This document shows positions 11,286 to 23,545 of a stretch of 64,000 nucleotides of DNA, piece after piece. A program made the position numbers and the translations under genes. The DNA is taken from NCBI RefSeq assembly GCF_037975245.1, contig NC_092576.1, forward strand, positions 2,661,501-2,725,500. Direction: 5' to 3'. How positions within the stretch are numbered: position 1 is the first letter of the stretch; every line of letters begins with the position of its first letter. The notes under the pieces are model-generated. The model had not been told where the DNA came from, did no database searches, and worked only from the letters and a program-made list of their open reading frames with translations. This DNA is from Apostichopus japonicus. Taxonomy: Eukaryota; Echinodermata; Holothuroidea; Aspidochirotida; Stichopodidae.

Positions 11286-14200
11286 TCAACGGGGGAACGT
11301 GTCCTCCCAAACAAAAAACGTGCCCCCCTCCCCCTGATGCGATTTGTAGTGTTAAAATAATAACTCAAACAAGAACTTGTTTTACAAAGGAAGAAACGCA
11401 TTATGTTCTGCAGTAAACCTCCTTTGCACCGGCCATCACAATAACCAGTTGTTTTCTCACTAACAGTAACAAGGTCACAGGTGTGAATCCCTAGTGCTTA
11501 AAGTTTCACTACCCTGCGTGAATTTCAAATTTCAACATTCTTATTTAAAAACATTACCATTTGTATAACTTTTTTAAACGCTTCAATTAAAAAAACAAAT
11601 ATCAGACAGATTAAGCCCGACAATTCTTGAACATAAAGTTACCTCAAGTTAAACAATATTGCACCAGATTGCGTCTAAGGACCCTCAATTAATCCAAAAT
11701 GTCTCCCCCTTCCCTTACACCCCTTCCCCAGGACGGCATTTACGAATAAATTTTAGTACCCCCTTAAATAAGTGCTGTGCTCTCCCTGCCCCCCCCCCCC
11801 AGATTGAAATGTCTGGCGATGCCACTGGTATTAGGTTTGTTCAATTTAACTTCAAAAACAATTTCTTGTTTACATTTGATATAACAGCTTCACTTACAGT
11901 GTAACTGTTCGTGCTTGAAATAATTAAGGTATGGAGTTGCAGTATTAATTGTTAAGGTCAGAATGTTGTATTGACATGTCACCCTCACCCAGCAATCTAG
12001 ATAAAACAAATCAATGCTTGTCTGAAATCATTTGATAGCTTTTAACATGCAAAGTTCAAATCTCGAAGTACAAAAGCCCCCCCCCCGCCCCCCCCCCCCC
12101 AAAAAAAAATTGCAAAATACCTCCATTTGACGCTTTAGCTTAATGCCATAAATTCTCCAGCGATTTAAATAGACTAAAGGAAAAATTAACTAATTATCAC
12201 CTTAATTTGAGTTGCATTTCCAGGTACCATATATCTTTCTTTTAACCACGGTGTATCAGAACAAGCTCCAAACAACTCGAACTGCAGTTTTACAAATCAC
12301 GGCTGTACGTTTAGATTAAAGTCCAACCTGACCAATTTATCATTGTCACGTACGTAGATGTAGACAAGGCCTAATATAACAGCAACTGACATGTGTGAGT
12401 ATAAAGTAGCCCATTAGGCCTAAGTATTATTATGTATTACTCTCAGACTCGCTGAAGTTTTAAGATTCAATTAAAGATGAATTGCAATGGTTTGCAAATT
12501 GCTCCTCGCAAGTAGTAGTATTGTAGGCCTAGGCCCTAGGCCAACCTGCTCAATAAAGCTGTATAATTAAGCCATATATAGTGCATGTTATTTTCTCCTT
12601 CACCAGAGTGAAACTGTAGAACAAGGCGATGTAGTCAAATGCAGCCGACGCTCGCCCGCAATTCTCACGTTAACAGCCCGCCACAGACGAAAACATCTCC
12701 CGAGAATTTATCACACACTCGGCCTACATATCTAGCCTAGGCCTAGCTTAGTGTAGAGTAACGAGTTGGTCTTCACTGCACTGTTGTTGTTTTTTTAACA
12801 TCTTTTTCTAACTTAGGTTTGTTTTTTATGCAAACATTTGTGTAGAATTTTAATGATTAATGTATGATGAAGCCACATAACTTGGTAAAGTATGTGATAA
12901 ACTTTACAAAGCTTTCTAAACAAAAAGTGCACTAATGATTAACGTTACTAAATTGTGTCTTCGCTCACCGAAGTGTTCGTGTAAATCACTAACTAAACTG
13001 GAGACTTAATGTACTTCTGATTATTACAATCATATTTCTATCAATTATAAGCCTAAGTTAATTGATGAGTAGCATAGATTAAGTCAAGGCTGCTTAAGCT
13101 TCTGTTCTTTATGTAATCCATGAAAAATCAGTGAGGCCATATGTGACTTTCGAATTAACCAAGGCTAAAACGGGCTGCATATCATCTTATCATGTGTGCA
13201 ATTGGTGGCTTAACTTGATATCCAACTCTACTACTAGTAATGAAGGATATGCCAAGCATAATTAGTGAATTACGCGCACCTAACTGATGCTAATCTTGGT
13301 TCCTTCTAAAATGAACTTCACACTAGGCCGGCGAGCAATGAGGCCCACAGGATATTAGCATTTAAAAAAAAGTAACTTGACATAACGCTGACCGTAAAAG
13401 TTCACATCACAAGGGAAATACGTGCCACATGAATTATTCCAGAATAAATAAGAAATAAACAAACCTAACACCTTCGTAGGCTACAATGAATTTAAAGTTA
13501 ACCGAAAAATATGTTCATAGAAATGGTGTTGAATCACTATCATATATTTCGCTCTGTTAAAATCTTAGTTAAGGTTCAATCCATTTCTACGTGTAGGCAC
13601 TATTGCTACTGTTACTACGCACCGTACATCATATGAGCATACGCACAGCGCTCTGAGTCTGTGTAGGCCCTGGTTTAAACTTACAAATTTAATTACAACC
13701 AAATGTTACGTTTAATCGGTTGCCGTAGGTGTACAAAGTTTGACAAATACAACAAAATCGACAAGTACCTTACAACGCGGTGATACGAATTCCTATTAAA
13801 TTTAATCCATAAGCCTGACAACGTTTACAAGAGTTTAACTTACACTTACCTGCATATGCTACTCAGAGACAACTAAAAATGAATACAATCGCTTTAAAAG
13901 CATCGCTAGTGCTAATCGTATATCGTATAGACAACCCAATAGAAAAGTATGTGATCAGCAGACACATTAATACTAAGAACAGTTATAGACAAACACACGT
14001 AGCGTTAATTACTATACACGTCTACTACAGTATAGCGAGTAACACGTACTGTAGGCTGTAGTAGCCGTGAGTCCGTGACATTCATTCTTAGTAAACGTGA
14101 CGCAATGACTGCAATGGATATTTCCATCGGGGGGGGGGGATACAGTGGCTTGAATACAATTATATAAATAATTATGCATGTGTGTGCTCGGGTACGTGTT

Positions 14201-16598
14201 GTGTGTGTTCGGGATGATGAGGAGGCAGGTCTCGTTGACTTTATCGGGGAATTTGTCCGGAGCGGGTTGTTTTGGTTGTAGAGGAAGTGCAGAGCGACAA
14301 TTTGTAGTAGCCGTGTCGAAGTTTTTTGTCATGATAACAGTTGGTGTATTTCTCAAGTACTTTGATAACTTTAATAAACTTCATTATAGAATGTAATACT
14401 ATTTTATAAGTTCATATAAATTACAATTTGGCGAGGCCGGTAGTTATGAAATGCTACAGTACAGAAGGGAGCCAACGTACTATAAGTATAAGGAATGAAC
14501 ACCGGTTTGCTAAAGTTTGAATTATTTGGGCGGATCGAATAGTTGAGATAAGCCTACTCCACCTACACCTACCTCCACCACGGGGATAGTAAGATTCCTT
14601 ACATTGATTGGCCTCGTTGTGAGATTATTATGATTTTACTCGTATTTCTGGTTAAAGGAGGAAAGTCACTAATGGCACAATGTAAGTGTGACGTAAGCAC
14701 TAAATGGTTAAAACTTAGAATTCGGTGAGATTGCTGAACAGCGTGTGTGTTTACGTTCATTCCTCCCCTGATAGCGTATGTAACATGCGCAAGGAAAATT
14801 TCTGCCACATGCGTTCGTCAGAACCATTTATGAATCTTGCGTGAATGACTGTAATAGAGGGCGCAGCTCTGAAATAGCACAAGTGGAAAATGTTCGATAC
14901 TTCGATGTTTTCAAACTAGTCAAACATGTTTTTAAAGGTTTATCATTTCCTTGCTTTCCAGCTATTTCATAATACGCGATTCAAGAAGCGATCGATAGTG
15001 AAAATTATAGTAAAACTTTAGAAATGAAAGACGGAATCTGCCAATTAGTTAATTCAGGGCTACAATTTCTACGACTGTTCCTTCTAAAATGCTGTATTGA
15101 AATATGAGTGCTGTAGCCACAGTCAGGCCACGATGTACAAACCAAGGAGGGAAACCGTTTAGCATAAAGGCCTATTCAGGCGAACAAAAAGGAACCGCGT
15201 GAAGACTAACTCTGAAGCAGACATAAAATATATTCGGTGTGTGAAGGTATATAATTAATAAATCTCAGTAATTATTGGTTAAGAGCCTTCAAATGTGCTC
15301 TGCCCAAAAAGGATTCTAGACTTAGCCTTATTTAAACTCATTATGCTATCCAGAAACACTGCGTAATTCGCTCTCCGAGTACGGGAATTTATATACCATT
15401 GATAACTAACTGTGAGTATTTCGTCATGAACACATACTTTGGAAGGATTACGTCATAAATGTGAATTATTTAGTTTCAAGCCGTACAAATGCATAAGACA
15501 GTATATTTTGGTCAAGGAGATTTCCAATGAAGGGAGAGTGCAATGATCTCGTTCGGTAGTTGATGGGTTGATAGTTCGCCGATTTCATTGGTACCGACAT
15601 TAATTCTGTGTAAGTGAAAGTTGTTGTCTATCTGTACGTCATTATATCTCATCGCATGTTTGCCAAAAGTTCACAAATGAAAGCAGACTGTACTGGCTGT
15701 CATCCTATTTATATCGTATAAGACTCCTTGTAAACTACCGGGTCTGGGACCTGGACTATGTTTACTTCTCGGTGGGGGAGGGTGTAGGCGGCGTTAATAT
15801 CCCCATCGTGAGGGCAGAATAAAAACAAGGGCTATCAAAATCACTCACTTGAAAAGAGATATTGTAAATCTTATATTGTACAGTACATAAATATACAACA
15901 TATATATGCGGTACAACCGAAACAAAGAAACTTCTTCAACATTATTTCAAAAGGAGCCGAATATAATATTGGCATTCTTTCTTGACAATTGACAATACAT
16001 TGAATCCCATGACCTTAGTTTTACTCATAGCTACGTAATGGAATAACAATGTAAAGTGTCACACACATGGTCACGTGATGGTACATTATAAGATAGTCCA
16101 AGGTCGCAAGTAGGATTTTTAGTGAACGGTTTTGGGCGTATTTGGAATAAATACATGCTTTGTGGATAGCTACTCCCTGATATAGTATTTATCAATGATC
16201 GGAGCATTCTAACTAAATTGTCAGAATTTATTCTAAATAGTTTTACGACAGTTCATAATTCGACGACAGCAAACACGGATACAAGAATAACTTATCAATA
16301 ATGGCTGTCATAATTATAATTGACCTCGTACATATGCATGTGTAATTTGAACGCACCGACGGAGACAGGTTGGACGATGATGCATTGTGGGAGCAACATA
16401 TCCGAAACTCAAGCCCAAGTTACAATTATGCAATATAAAGCTTAGTTGTCAAAGTAAATATATAACGTTCTCTTTCAAATTGTGAATGTCACAATTTCTC
16501 CGTATCCATGCAGTGCATAGTCTATTCTACACGCCCTGAGATATCGGGATTCCTTCCTTCAGTCGGACGGTATTGTCCATGTGTGAGTTTTATGATCT
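11286..16598 (-). other. part of NLR intron 2, mostly unannotated
   Basis: No exon was found on either strand. It contains C runs near 11790 and 12075, several TAGGCCTA/CCTAGG palindrome clusters near 12525 and 12730, a G run near 14131 and one copy of a diverged dispersed repeat (14690-14890). Confidence 0.5.
14690..14890. repeat. diverged dispersed repeat, copy 1
   Basis: It shares ordered blocks with 17025-17225: GAGATTGCTG.AACAG, GCGCAAG.AAA, TCTGC.ACATG, CGTCAG and AGAGGGCGCA followed by ATAGCACAA. Spacing is similar and the order is the same. No family is recognised. Confidence 0.55.
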
Positions 16599-16606
16599 TA
16601 TTATGA

Positions 16607-16967
16607 CAGTGGCGTAGGAAGGTACTTTTGAGTGGGGGGCTGAAGACTGAAGGCCGGCATGGGGGAGGGGTCTAAGGGGAGGGGGTGTCTCCCTCCCCTT
16701 TGGAATTTTTTGGCATTCCAGGTGGCCTCAGATGCAATTTGGTGCAATATAGCACACTTCAACACCCACTCCATTTTGTAAAAACTTTTTCACCTGGCCT
16801 TAGATGCAATTTGGTGCTCCAAATGAGATTTTTTTCTCATTTGGAAATGAAAAAGGGGTTTTCTGACTTGCGAAGCGGGGGGGGGGGGCGGAATGATACT
16901 TCCGCCCCTCCACATTTTTCACTGGGGGGGGATGGCGCCCCCCAGCCCCCCGGTTCCTACGCCCTTG
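16607..16967 (+). mobile_element. hAT MITE, family 1, with intact target duplication
   Basis: The 361-bp element starts CAGTGGCGTAGGAA and ends TTCCTACGCCCTTG, forming inverted termini. It is flanked by a perfect 8-bp direct repeat, TATTATGA, at 16599-16606 and 16968-16975. An 8-bp duplication with CAG.GGCG ends is the hallmark of the hAT superfamily. The interior matches 32041-32381 in the opposite orientation. It contains a CCAAATGAGA..TCTCATTTGG hairpin and long G runs. No transposase is encoded. Confidence 0.92.
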
Positions 16968-17024
16968 TATTATGATATTTCTGGTTATAGAAAGATCGTT
17001 CCTAACAGGACAATGCCAGTGAGA

Positions 17025-17225
17025 ATAATGAGCTTATAATTCTGCGAGATTGCTGGAACAGTGGACATACATGCATACCGTACGTACTTACATTGGGTCG
17101 TCCCTCTCACAATGACATAATATACCTCGCGCAAGAAAAGTGTCTGCAACATGGAAACGTCAGTGTCATAGATTGCTCTGGCACACATTAATGAAACAGA
17201 GGGCGCAATTATGTATAGCACAACG
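17025..17225. repeat. diverged dispersed repeat, copy 2
   Basis: Partner of 14690-14890, with the same blocks in the same order. Confidence 0.55.
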
Positions 17226-17599
17226 TGAACATGTACGCTACTTTCAAAATATATGGTGGTGCATTGTGAGGGGAGATGAGTAACATTCTAAAGTCATGTA
17301 CAGTTAACAATCACGTAATATAACGATTTATTTGTCAAAACAACTAGTTTGGGTACAGACTCAATTTACAGAGACAACACATAGTTGCGATTCGTTTGCA
17401 TAATGAATATACCCTGAATAATGTTGTGAGGTTTATATTTTTATATATTTCTTTTAACAGACGTTGCGGTGAATCGGAGTTGTTTTGGCGACGGATCACT
17501 TCTGAACTGACTGTCATGAAAGAGTTTCACAAACTGCATATATAAGTAAGACTCACTGCATTAACAAACAAAAGACCCAATGTGCCCGATGGGATGGCG

Positions 17600-19620
17600 C
17601 GATCTCACAGCCCTGACCGTGCCAGGGGTACTGAGTAGGTGTGACAATGCCAGGGTACTCAGTAGCTGTGACAGTACCAACGTACTGACTAACTGTGACA
17701 GTGCCAAGGTACTGGGTAGTTGTGACAGTGTCATTGTACTGAGAGTAGCTGTGATCTTTTCAGGGTACTGAGTAGCTGTGACATTGTCAAAATACTGATT
17801 AGCTGTGGTAGTACTGAGGTAGTACTGAGGTACTGGGTAGCTCTGACAGTGTCAGGGCAGTGAGTAGCTGTGACCGTGTCATGGGTACTGAGTAGTCGTG
17901 ACATGTACCAAGGTACTTGATATGTGACAGCACCAACGTACTGAGTAACTGTGACTGCTTGTCAAGGTACTGGTTAGCTGTGACAGTGCCAAGGTACTGA
18001 GAGTAGATGTGATCTTTCCAGGGTGCTGAGTAACTGTGACAGTGCCAAGGTACTTGGTAGCTGTGACTGTATCATGGTACTAAGTAGTTCTGACAGTGCC
18101 AGTGCACCGAGTATCGCTAACAGTACCAGGAGTACTAATTAGCAGTGACAGTGCCAGGGTACTGAGAAGCTCCAACAGTGACAGGTTACTTAGTATCCCT
18201 GACAGTTCCAGGGACACTGAGTAGCTGTGATAGCGCGAGGATACTGAGTAGCTTTGACAGTACCATGGTAAATGAGTAGTTGTGACAGTGCCAAGGTACA
18301 TATGAGATGTGACAGTCCAAAGGTACTGAGTGTCCCTGACAGTTCCAGGTGTACTGAGTAGTTCTGAAAGTGAATGGGTTCTGAGTAGCTATGACAGTAC
18401 CGAACTAGTTATTAGCTGTGACAGTGCCATGGAACTGACTAGCTGTGACAGTGTCGTGGTGCTAGGTAGCTGTGACAGTAGTTGGTACTGACTAGCTGTG
18501 ACAGTTTCATGATACATACAGCTGTGACAGTGCAAGGATACTGAGTAGTTTTGACAGTGCCATTGCAACTGAATAGTTGTGACAGTACCATGGTACTTAG
18601 TATACATGACAGTCCCAGGGGTATTGAGTATCTGTGACAGTGCTAGGTTACTGAGTAGCTCTGATAGTGTTAAGGTACTTAGTAGCTGAGTCGGTGTCAG
18701 GGTACTGAATAGCTGTGACAGTCCCAAGTTACTGTTTACATCAGACAGTGTCAGGTTACTGAATAGTTGTGATAGTACCAACGTACTGAGCAGCTGTGAT
18801 AGTAGCTAAATACTGAGAAACTGCGACAGTTTCATGGTACTGAATAGCTGTGACCGTACCAATGTACTGAATCACTGTGACAGTGCCAATGTACTGAATA
18901 GCTGTGACAGTTTCATGGTACTGAATAGCTGTGACCGTACCAATGTACTGAATCACTGTGACAGTGCCAAGGTACTGAATAGCTGTGACAGTTTCATGGT
19001 ACTGAATAGCTGTGACCGTAACAATGTACTGAATCAATGTGACAGTGCCAAGGTACTGAATAGCTGTGACAGTACCAAGTGACTGAGTACATCAGACAGT
19101 GTCAGGTTACTTAATAGATGTGATAGTACCAACGTACTGAGCAGCTGTGATAATAGCTAAATACTGAGTAACTGCGACAGTTTCATGGTACTGAATAGGT
19201 GTGACCGTAACAATGTACTGAATCAATGTGACAGTGCCAATGTACTGAATAGCTGTGACAGTACCAAGTGACTGAGTACATCAGACAGTGTCAGGGTCAC
19301 TGAATAGTTGTGATAGTACCAACGTACTGAGCAGCTGTGATAGTAGCAAAATACTGAGTAGATGCGACAGTGTCAGGGCACTGAATAGCTGTGACAGTAC
19401 CAATGTACTGCATAGCTGTGACAGTGCCAATGTACTGCATAGATGTGACAGTGCCAATGTACTGCATAGATGTGATAGTACCACGTTACTGAGTAGCTCA
19501 AGCAGTGCCAGTTTACTGAGTAGCTCTGACAGTACCAACGTACTGAGTAGCTGTTATAGTAGCTAAATACTGAGAAGCTGCGTCAGTGCCAATGTACTGA
19601 GTAGCTATGACAGTGCCAGG
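17600..19620. repeat. 27-bp minisatellite array in NLR intron 2
   Basis: About 2 kb of head-to-tail copies close to TACTGAGTAGCTGTGACAG plus TGCCAAGG, period 27, giving roughly 75 units. An 81-bp (three-unit) higher-order repeat is visible with phase marks at 18831, 18912 and 18993. A longer block beginning CATCAGACAGTGTCAGG recurs at 18739, 19090 and 19279, at spacings of 351 and 189 bp, exactly 13 and 7 units. Because 27 is divisible by three, long open frames appear on both strands. They are not genes. Confidence 0.95.
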
Positions 19621-20295
19621 CTACTATTTTTTAGAGAACACACGAATGTCCGATTACATAGTCTAAGGCTTGCGTATGCCATGGCATAAATTCCTAATAC
19701 TTTTGCTTCATCTGTTTTCACAGATACCTGATCTGTTTCTGTACACAAGTTGAATATGTTTCTGTGAACTGTTCCTCTTCGTACTATTCCCAAATATGTT
19801 ATTAAACTTGCCTTTTGATCGATGAATTCTAGTTCTTAGCATTCAATTATATAATCGCATTAAATACCTCTTCTTATTTTTAGTTTTTAGCTCAATAAGC
19901 AGAATTGTAACAACTGCTCCATACAAGTACAAACCTACTTTTGTCTGATAACGGTTCCAGTGTTCCAGAATGAGGTACCGTTGAGGCTGATTAGTTGAGA
20001 TCAATATCATTTATTTGAAATGTATTGACTGTATCATACAATTGGAACTTGCATTGATTTCGTGAGATATGAACTACCATGTATAAGAGAAACAATTTGG
20101 TATAACGATTTCGATAAATTATTTATACTAGGACTACAGTGGGACCCCTCTTACGGTATTAACAACTACCACATATAAATTTAATTTAATCCGAGAGTCC
20201 TATTATGCTTTAGATAAGTATCATCAAAGGGTAAATGTTTCTCGGTTAGCATTTCACAAAACAATGGGGGGCTTCAGTATATAAAGTATACTTAC
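19621..20295 (-). other. NLR intron 2, 5' part
   Basis: Noncoding sequence from the GTAAGT donor at 20295 to the edge of the minisatellite. Nothing else was recognised. Confidence 0.6.
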
Positions 20296-21851
20296 TTCAT
20301 GGCTTGATGCTATCTGCAGGAGCTGTATGGTCGACCTCTGAAGTAAATTGCTGTGCACTTTACTGATGATGATCAATTTAGAACAGAGCTCTTTGACAGT
20401 GTCTACGATGCCTTCAACATTTCCACTCTGTTCTAAGATGCAAAGGATTGCAAACTTGTCTCCATCTTTCTTGCTTTTCAAATATTCGATGATTTTCTTG
20501 CCAGCGGTGAAATTCAACCCACAAGCGAATCGAAATACGTACTGGAGGTCAAATGGATCCATCTTCCCAAGAATTGGTTCCAAGTCAGCTGAATCTTCCA
20601 GCATGCATAGGATATCCACCACACGAAATGACGCGAACCATTCACAGAATAGTTTATGGTAAAAGCTTATTTCAATCTTCATCTTATCGCTCTTACCAGG
20701 AGTCTGTCCATCTGCAATATCATACATCTCCTCCTCTACTAGGATACCAACAAGAATGTACTGATCATAAAAATCTTGACCGAGTCGCTGGAGGAATTCT
20801 ACTTGGCTCCACGTTATTTGTTGATCCTCTTTACTGAGCCCTTCGAAAGCGATTTTATCAAGTTCACTGTGATTATGTTCTAAGAACTTTGAGTATTCTT
20901 TAGCATTGAAATCTTTGGATTTGTTTCTCATGTGACTGTGAAAGCAATTCATCGCGTGGCGAAGGAAGTCAGTAACAGATTTAAATTTCTGAAAACCCTC
21001 TATTTCATGAGTCATGTGAGAGAACATAGTAAATAAGAGAGGAATCTGGCATAGGTCATCAAGAATGACATTTTCTTTGAGACCTTTCTTAACTTTAGCA
21101 ATAGCTACCTCATCATCTCCACAAACAGCCTTACGGATGTACTGATCACGCGCAGTCTCATCAAAACCAGTAAGTTTAAATCGTTTGGTTTTGGCTCTGT
21201 CATACTCATTAGGTAGATACCTGGTTGTCAAGGTAACGTCAGATTCTTGGAACATCTTGTACTTGATAATGCGTCCTACGTCATTTTCCTCGCCATTATC
21301 TGTTTTCAAGCCGTATACACTTTTCTCGTTGGTGTCTCTGCCTGGGTATTCATCATATCCATCTAACTGAAATGCTACTGACTTGCAACTCTCTAGTATT
21401 TCCTTGATGTCTCTCTCCTTGACCCTGTATTCCTTTGGCACCAAATATCGCTTGATCGCTCTATAGATCGACGGAACATTACCCAACTGTCTAAGTCTGA
21501 GTAAAATAAGAATCTCTACGTCAGCGAGAGGTGAATCTTGGACACCATTACACCAGTCATATGCTAACTGCAGGGTAAGAGTAGACTTCCCATACCCTGG
21601 CTCTCCTTCTATGATACGTCTGTTACACCTCCTATGAGGATCATTGAATATAGTCTTGTAAGAATCTAACTGTTCCCATGGTGCATCTTTATCATTCGAT
21701 GTAACACTGCCACTCAATGCAACCACACCACTCTCGACAAATATCGTATTTACACAATAAAGTCTGTCTTGTATATAGGGTAAAGGTTTTACGGAGTCAT
21801 AATAAAGTTTATACTTCTCTTTAAGCCCATCGATTAGTATTTGTTTCTTAT
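20296..21851 (-). CDS. NLR (NACHT-domain) immune-receptor-like gene, exon 2 with the NTPase
   Basis: This exon encodes residues 92-610 of an NLR-like protein, a cytosolic pattern-sensing STAND NTPase family. Walker A is GEPGYGKST (about residues 174-182). Walker B is VAFQLDGYDEYPG (about 250-262), with the extended acidic DGYDE typical of NACHT proteins. A sensor-1-like LTTR follows near 290. The C-terminal part (HKLFCEWFASFRVVDIL and onward) fits the helical region after NACHT. The exon starts at the acceptor ATTTTTCTCATAG|ATAAG (phase-1 entry) and ends CATGAA|GTAAGT (phase 0). The first residues, DKKQILIDGLKEKYKLYY, precede the NACHT core. Exon 1 and exons 3-6 fit in phase, giving at least 831 codons with no stop yet. 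NACHT assignment is secure. Ligand and signalling partner cannot be read from the sequence. Confidence 0.93.
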
Positions 21852-22775
21852 CTATGAGAAAAATAAAACAAACAATAATTAATAAACGAAACTAACAGGC
21901 CAACACAATCACCAGCAAGATAGATTCTTTGTTTATATATAAAGTAATGCAATCATTAACCGTTGAAGAACCGACTCGTCAGTTGATCTAACAACGCATC
22001 TTAGAGAGTTTCTTAATGTTGGTGTAAGTAATACAATATAAATTAATATTGGTGTCTTGATTGGAATAATAATTGTGAAATATAATACGCATACTAACTT
22101 GAGTATGTATGGACTTGATGTACACTTTTTATCAGTTTCATTAGAATCCATATTTCAAATTAATTTAACTTACATTTCGTTTCTTAACAATGTGAATCGG
22201 TGCTTTTTCTTCCTAAATATAAAGGCCGCAATCGCATGGATATTTCATGGAACGAGAATTTTATGCATTTTAAGTGAGTTTTCGATACACTTTAAGTAAA
22301 ATAAACGGATTTTTAAACAAGAAATGTGGTATGACGGTTGGAAATGTTAAGCTATATGAACATGAAAATCTACCAGATGCATACGTCAAGCAAGGATTTA
22401 ACCATTGCATCACGTTAAAAACGAGATGTGGTAATGCAATAGTGAGACTACGTTTTGAATGACAAGTGTGGGCCATTTACATTGCATCACAACGCTTATA
22501 CAATCATGTGACAATTCAATACTGACGTTTGAAGTTAAAATCACCACATTAAAGTGAACGGCATTTCTACCAAACAATGTTTCTAAGTAAAGAACGCCGT
22601 GCAGACAGCGACGAGATTAGTTGTTGATTGATAAAGTAATCAGTAATCCGTCTTGCTTTCCCCATCCTCCCCTCCCAGTCCCTCAATCAATCGAGTAAGA
22701 CTAGTGTCAAAATAGTCACCAAGAAATCATAAAGCTGTCGCAGGTGATGCTCCAAAACTAAACAATATTGCCTAC
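21852..22775 (-). other. NLR intron 1
   Basis: A 924-bp intron from GAAG|GTAGGC to TCTCATAG, phase 1 at both borders. The small open frames inside carry no recognisable domain. Confidence 0.7.
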
Positions 22776-23049
22776 CTTCTATAGTCAGTGGGTCTGAATA
22801 CTTCTTTCTGGCAGGGGTGCTATGTTTTTCAGATGCTCGGAAGTTTGTGTTTGTTGAAGATAATGCTGAGGGAGTCTCACGGTGTGGAATACTCTCAAAT
22901 GGTGATGCAGATGCTTCACTTTTAAATGGTTGTCTTGGTGACGACGCATCCCTCAGTTCAGGTGTTTGTGAGTTCCGATTAGCTCCTGGTGCTGTGTCTG
23001 TTTTAATTCCTCTCTTCGAACCTTTCTTCTTTGAACTTCGATTTCCCAT
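22776..23049 (-). CDS. NLR gene exon 1: predicted N-myristoylated, polybasic leader
   Basis: The ATG has A at -3 and G at +4 and is the first ATG after an in-frame stop. It encodes MGNRSSKKKGSKRG, which fits the N-myristoylation pattern (Gly2, Ser at position 6) followed by a Lys/Arg cluster as in Src-type anchors. The remaining roughly 75 residues are Ser/Pro/Thr-rich and probably disordered. No CARD, Death, DED or Pyrin fold is recognisable. The exon ends ATAGAAG|GTAGGC in phase 1, and joining to exon 2 restores an Asp codon. The frame upstream to 23088 begins with TTG and was not used. A pyrimidine-rich acceptor 8 nt before the ATG suggests an upstream 5' UTR exon. Membrane targeting is inference from the motif. 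Confidence 0.75.
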
Positions 23050-23379
23050 CTTTCTACCTTGAATAGGTAACGGAAGAAACTCAGTCAAAATCGATATAGC
23101 CTAATTAAAGATATACAGCTCATTAATATGTAAAATAGCTCATACACTATATATATGTTTATCAACTAAACAACGTAAAAATGAACTTGAAAAAGGAGAC
23201 TAAAATATTAAAACAAACGAACTCAAACTAACTAAAAGCCACCATAATGCACTGAACAGCACGTTGGAAATCAATTATAATAATAATAGTCAAGCACTTA
23301 TTTTTAAGCGACCAAGAATGGGGAGAAGCCTGAAGAATTCAGCACTTCTATTTAAATTTGGAACTTTTTCAATTTAGAA

Positions 23380-23545
23380 AGTCATTTCAGATGGGACCCT
23401 AGTTTGCTCTTTGATGAAAACCCCACCTAACTATGACTCGATTAGTGATCGAACCCCAAAAACCCTCGATTGCTAAGCCCATTTCTGCAAATACCGCCGC
23501 CGTTATCCACTCGACCAAAGTAGCGGTAACATTCAAGATTCTGTA
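23380..23545 (-). mobile_element. tRNA-derived SINE, Ser/Leu-like head
   Basis: On the minus strand an exact box A (TGGTCGAGTGG, complement at 23507-23517) is followed about 60 nt later by a box B-like GGGTTCGATCA (complement at 23446-23456). The long gap fits a type II tRNA ancestor with a long variable arm. The body continues toward lower coordinates without a clear tail. It lies roughly 330-500 bp upstream of the NLR start codon. Confidence 0.65.

Noticed and set aside
18080-19566. Open frames of 73-130 codons on both strands with 9-residue periodicity (SCDSANVLN, VTAIQYIGT)
   Set aside because: They are products of the 27-bp tandem array, open in several frames because the unit is divisible by three.
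17600-19620. CRISPR-like array
   Set aside because: Units abut head to tail with no unique spacers, in a eukaryotic intron.
23050-23088. Longer N terminus for NLR exon 1
   Set aside because: That frame begins with TTG. The first true ATG, in good context, gives the MGNRSS start.
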